DNA from: Eubacteriales bacterium OttesenSCG-928-K08 | GTDB lineage: Bacteria; Bacillota; Clostridia; Christensenellales; CAG-138 | DNA: 52,398 bases | Direction of reading: 5' to 3' | Assembly: GCA_030266105.1 (NCBI GenBank) | Contig: JAJDHH010000009.1 | Location: forward strand, 1 to 52,398 | In this document: piece by piece, positions 49,258 to 52,398 of the stretch | Position numbering within the stretch: position 1 is the first letter of the stretch | Layout: each line of letters opens with the position of its first letter | Made by a program: the position numbers and the translations under genes | Notes under the pieces: generated by a model | Database searches by the model: none | What the model was told of the DNA's origin: nothing | What the model saw: the letters and a program-made list of their open reading frames with translations, nothing else

Positions 49258-49284
49258 CGCGTGGATATGCGCTTATTTCTTTTT

Positions 49285-51831
49285 TTAATGCTGCGTTACG
49301 TTCATGCGGCGTGCATAAATCCCCAGCAGCAATGCCGCGCAAATGAGCGCGAGCGCAAGGCTCAAGTCGTTTTTCTCACCCGTTGCCGGGGGCTTAACGC
49401 TGCCGCCTTTAATTGGCCCACTAACCATAAATGAGCCCAGCGCATTTATTTTGATAGTGACCTTGCCGTTTTTAACCGTCTGCGTATGCTTCTCGATCGT
49501 CCCGTCCCTACGCTGGCGCAGCACACGAAGAGCGCTGCCATTATATTTTGCATCCACCGGGATAGTGACCGTCAGCTTACCCTCAATTTCCGCATCCGAA
49601 AGCCTTAGCCCATATGCGTCCAACACATCCAGCCCACTTGAGCTTGCCTTAAGCGCCTTGTAAGCTGAGGAATAATGATCCAGCGTGCTTGCGCTTAGTG
49701 TGGGCGTTCCATAAGCATAACCTGAAACGGTGATACCTGTTTTGCGATCGGTTATGCTAAAGTATTCCGCCTTGCGGCCAGGAAGATTTAATGTAACCGT
49801 CACATCAATATCGGCCTTGATGTTTTCAAGCGTATAATAACCTCGCCTATCCGCCTCAACAGTTTTCCCATTTGCCTTAACAAGCACAGAATGATCTTCG
49901 TATCCCCTATCAAGCTCCATCTTAAAGCTTAGCTTGCCGCCGTGGGTTACACCATACTGCATGGTGTTTTTTGTGTCCCCAACGTATAAGCCGCCGGATT
50001 GATGCACTGCCGCATAACCAGTTCCCGAGGGCAAGTTCACAAGATAATCCCACTCGCTTTTTAGTGTTATGGCGATTTCTACATCCTCACGGATGTTTTC
50101 AAGATTATAATAGCCTCGCCTATCGGGCTCAATGGTTTTGCCATTTGCTTTTACAACGACTGTTTGACCTTCGTAACCCCTGTTTAACGCTACTTTGAAT
50201 GAAATTCCCTCACCCCAGTTCACACGGTATCTATTTTCGCCCGCATTGTTAACGCCCTCAATGTCGGTAACACTATAACCCTTGCCGCTGGAGAACGTCA
50301 CTTTTAGCGTTTTATAATCCACGCTTACTGTTACGTTTACATCCTTTTCCAGGGCTTTGAGCGTATAGATCCCATTCGCCGAAGGAAGAATTTCCTTTCC
50401 GTTTGCTTCCACAACCAGAGACTGATTGACATACCCATCCTTTACCTTTACAGCGAAGAAAAAATCCTCTCCATCCAAAACTTTATACTTGTTATCGCTA
50501 ACCGCGTTGCCGCCCACAATATCGCGGAACGAATGGCCTTTGCCGCCATTAAGCGTTACAGTATGAAAAACATCCTCTTTAAAAGAAACCTGAACATCAA
50601 CATCCGCAGTGATGTTTTGAATATAATAGCGGCCAAAGCTATCCGGTTCAAGCGCTTTTCCGTTTGCGGTTACTATTAACTTATCCTGATTGTAACCGCC
50701 GCGCACTCCAAGCTTAAATGCAACGTCGTCACCATGCAGCGCCTCATAGGTTTGCTCATTTAACTGACGCGCACCCGAGATGTTGGATAAATAGTATCCA
50801 TCTCCGCTACTGAAAACTACATTGTATGTGTTTGGCTGCCAGCTGCGTGCGTTTATGCTCACACAGGCATTGTCGCTTACATTAGTGAGCTCGTATTTCC
50901 AGCCGCCCTCAACAGCGCTTGGCGAAAGCACATTGCCATCTGCACACACAGTTGGCGCGGGCGATTGTGAATAAGCGGCAGATGCCATTACGCTAAATGT
51001 AAATGTGCTTCCTTCCACAACCTGCGAAGGGTCCGTTTCCGGAATAACCGTAAGCTTATCAGTATCCGCCGGCAGAATAATCTGAAATGTTTTTGCATTG
51101 TTGAGGTTTAGTGTTTCTTCACTTTCATCCTCAATATCAACTTTATTTTCAGGCACATTTTTTTGCTCCGAATCAATTGTAGCTTTTGTGCTGGTCTCTT
51201 TTACCAACTCCACGCTATTGATAGGCTCAAACTTTTCTTCCGGTTCAAGCTTTTTCTCCGCCTCTAGCTTTTCTTCCGGTTCTAGCTTTTCTTCCGGCTC
51301 TAGCTTTTCTTCCGGCTCTAGCTTTACCTCCGGTTCAAGCTTTTTCTCCGGCTCTAGCTTTTCTTCCGGTTCAAGTTTTTCTTCCGGTTCTAGCTTTTTC
51401 TCCGACTCTAGCTTTTCTTCCGGCTCTAGATTTTCTTCCGGTTTTGGCATGTTGTGCGTATCGGGCTTAACTCCAATAACCTTCACAACAACATCCTGCG
51501 ATAAATCCTCAATAGTGTATATGCCTGCGTTTGCACGCAGCGCTATTCCATTTGCCTTAACCTCCAACCCAGAGGCGGAAAAACCATCCTCAACAACAAC
51601 AGAAAAAGAAAGTTTTTCGCCTGCCGTTAACAAATGATTTCCGGACGCCAATGTTTTTCCATTCGCGTCAACCAGCACAAAACCTTCACCTGCGGGAAGT
51701 ACAACCATGTACGAGCTATCCGCCCGCGCCGTCCGGTTGAACCCTGCAAAGCAACCCAAAAATAGTGCCACTGCCAGCAAAAAACTGCTCAGCCGCTTTA
51801 ACTTTGCGCTACGAGAAAATAACCCGATCAT
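49285..51831 (-). CDS. Large cell-surface protein with KLEPEE spacer and six beta-rich repeats
   Basis: 848 residues; ATG 51831 follows AGGTGAAACT. N-terminal signal peptide (KRLSSFLLAVALFLGCFAG, cleavage near ARADSS). A first ~80-residue beta-rich repeat (about 40-118) precedes 12 Lys/Glu/Pro hexapeptides (about 132-203) and five further repeats with the pattern ...GKGY..., LNRGYEGQTVVVKANGKTIEP, GYYNLENI, each ending in DV-x-I/V-x-V/I. The C-terminus reads PPATGEKNDLSLALALICAALLLGIYARR: an LPXTG-like box (PPATG), a membrane segment and a positive tail, so it is likely linked to the wall by a sortase. Probably an adhesin or a wall-spanning stalk; I do not recognise a named family for the repeats. 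Confidence 0.8.
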   Translation of the reverse strand: MIGLFSRSAKLKRLSSFLLAVALFLGCFAGFNRTARADSSYMVVLPAGEGFVLVDANGKTLASGNHLLTAGEKLSFSVVVEDGFSASGLEVKANGIALRANAGIYTIEDLSQDVVVKVIGVKPDTHNMPKPEENLEPEEKLESEKKLEPEEKLEPEEKLEPEKKLEPEVKLEPEEKLEPEEKLEPEEKLEAEKKLEPEEKFEPINSVELVKETSTKATIDSEQKNVPENKVDIEDESEETLNLNNAKTFQIILPADTDKLTVIPETDPSQVVEGSTFTFSVMASAAYSQSPAPTVCADGNVLSPSAVEGGWKYELTNVSDNACVSINARSWQPNTYNVVFSSGDGYYLSNISGARQLNEQTYEALHGDDVAFKLGVRGGYNQDKLIVTANGKALEPDSFGRYYIQNITADVDVQVSFKEDVFHTVTLNGGKGHSFRDIVGGNAVSDNKYKVLDGEDFFFAVKVKDGYVNQSLVVEANGKEILPSANGIYTLKALEKDVNVTVSVDYKTLKVTFSSGKGYSVTDIEGVNNAGENRYRVNWGEGISFKVALNRGYEGQTVVVKANGKTIEPDRRGYYNLENIREDVEIAITLKSEWDYLVNLPSGTGYAAVHQSGGLYVGDTKNTMQYGVTHGGKLSFKMELDRGYEDHSVLVKANGKTVEADRRGYYTLENIKADIDVTVTLNLPGRKAEYFSITDRKTGITVSGYAYGTPTLSASTLDHYSSAYKALKASSSGLDVLDAYGLRLSDAEIEGKLTVTIPVDAKYNGSALRVLRQRRDGTIEKHTQTVKNGKVTIKINALGSFMVSGPIKGGSVKPPATGEKNDLSLALALICAALLLGIYARRMNVTQH
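51224..51439. repeat. Twelve 18-base tandem repeats coding KLEPEE-type hexapeptides
   Basis: Twelve consecutive 18-base units on the pattern GGCTCTAGCTTTTCTTCC, with single-base differences between them. On the coding strand they give units such as EKLEPE, KKLEPE and VKLEPE. Copy number could vary by slippage in frame, altering spacer length. Confidence 0.9.
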
Positions 51832-52398
51832 AGTTTCACCTGTTTTCTTATCCTTTCATTAAAATACCCTTCGAGTAACTGCTACATATATATGCGCATA
51901 ATGCAACAGCAATCAAGCCGACTATATTTTCATTTTAGCGGTCGTATATGCGCTTCGCAAGCCGGGGGTAGAACTTACCAATCGCCTCATATTGGAGCAT
52001 TATTCCAGATTATTGACGTTTTGGCACGCGAAATTTGTGTTTGTGAAAAGGATATTTATGTTATTTATAATTTTAAAAATTGCATAAATACTTATCATTT
52101 GTATTAATATATGTTCAATATTTCCATATTAATTATTATAAAATCCAGATGAATAACTCGCTTATGAATTAGCTGTGAATTAATTCTGCCGACCTGTATT
52201 TTTCGAATTTACAAACATGACATACTTTATTGAAGTAAATTTTCACAATAAAGCAAAGCCACCTGAAACACAACAGCATGGGAGCAAAAACTTAGCACTC
52301 GCACTTTGTATTTTCTGCTAATCCGCATTTCAACACTTCCAATTTAAAATAGGCCTTGACGTTTTGGCATTATCATGGTATTCTAATAATCGCCGCAA
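51832..52398. other. AT-rich gap upstream of the surface-protein gene, window end
   Basis: 567 bases without a supported gene. A plus-strand 71-codon frame (51892-52107) lacks a binding site and any familiar sequence. The only signal I trust is a plus-strand promoter at its right end (52356-52384). The promoter of the minus-strand gene must lie here too but is not clear. Confidence 0.6.
52356..52384 (+). promoter_or_regulatory. Promoter reading out of the right window edge
   Basis: TTGACG (52356-52361), a 17-base spacer, then TATTCT (52379-52384), matching sigma-A boxes at five and four of six positions. The gene it serves would begin past the window. Confidence 0.5.

Noticed and set aside
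51224-51439. CRISPR array
   Set aside because: Repeats are 18 bases with no spacers and are translated in frame as hexapeptides.
51098-51637. 179-codon plus-strand ORF with SGSSFSSGSS repeats
   Set aside because: Antisense of the KLEPEE repeat; looks repetitive only because the real gene is.

Overview
The window looks like the chromosome of a low-oxygen Clostridia-type Firmicute. Genes have AGGAGG-type ribosome binding sites and ATG/GTG/TTG starts. The families present (Tn1549/CTn-type conjugation genes, SorC regulators, a Cthe_2159-like surface lipoprotein, a desulfoferrodoxin-type domain) are typical of Clostridia. I cannot name the species.

Region 1, 1 to about 25,028: the right part of an integrative and conjugative element (ICE). 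Its left end lies outside the window. The backbone, in order, is the end of a VirB4-like ATPase, a C5 DNA methyltransferase, an NlpC/P60 cell-wall hydrolase, DUF4315 and DUF4366 proteins, topoisomerase III, two ArdA-type antirestriction proteins, a mobilisation block on the minus strand (membrane protein, relaxase, MobC, candidate oriT), XRE and excisionase-like regulators, a Tn916-like sigma factor with its partner, a second excisionase-like protein and a tyrosine integrase. The integrase abuts a tRNA-Ser(CGA) gene used as the attachment site. Cargo sits between backbone blocks: a HEPN-like gene (691-1467), a small monooxygenase-fold gene (5570-5917), a Gabija anti-phage pair gajA/gajB (10921-14096), and a less familiar set (17663-21725) of GIY-YIG protein, DUF6530-like protein, MoxR-AAA/vWA fusion, HTH-desulfoferrodoxin fusion and a frameshifted DinB-like gene.

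Region 2, 24,981 to 25,802: the tRNA-Ser gene followed by 192-bp direct repeats. Each repeat carries the att core and the 5' half of the tRNA, so they look like scars of earlier integration events. There is also a long imperfect inverted repeat.

Region 3, 25,803 to 29,354, minus strand: a VTC-domain polyphosphate polymerase-like protein, a DUF4956 membrane protein and a large carbohydrate-binding beta-helix lipoprotein in one operon.

Region 4, 29,656 to 48,006, plus strand: two catabolic units, each led by a SorC-family regulator. The first is SorC plus E1alpha, E1beta and E2 of an acetoin-dehydrogenase-type complex, without E3. The second is SorC, with a consensus promoter and repeated ACAAATG sites, followed by a LivJHMGF-type ABC transporter, an FGGY kinase, two zinc alcohol dehydrogenases (one like butanediol dehydrogenase), a C_GCAxxG_C_C protein, a CoA-disulfide/persulfide reductase with rhodanese domain, a C-S lyase-type PLP enzyme and a class II aldolase. 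This is about 13 kb of closely packed genes that looks like one pathway for a small polar carbon compound with a sulfur link. The substrate is not known from the sequence.

Region 5, 48,136 to the end: a small helical-repeat protein, a pyridoxamine-oxidase-fold protein, and a large cell-surface protein on the minus strand with a KLEPEE hexapeptide spacer and six beta-rich repeats. A promoter reads out of the right edge.
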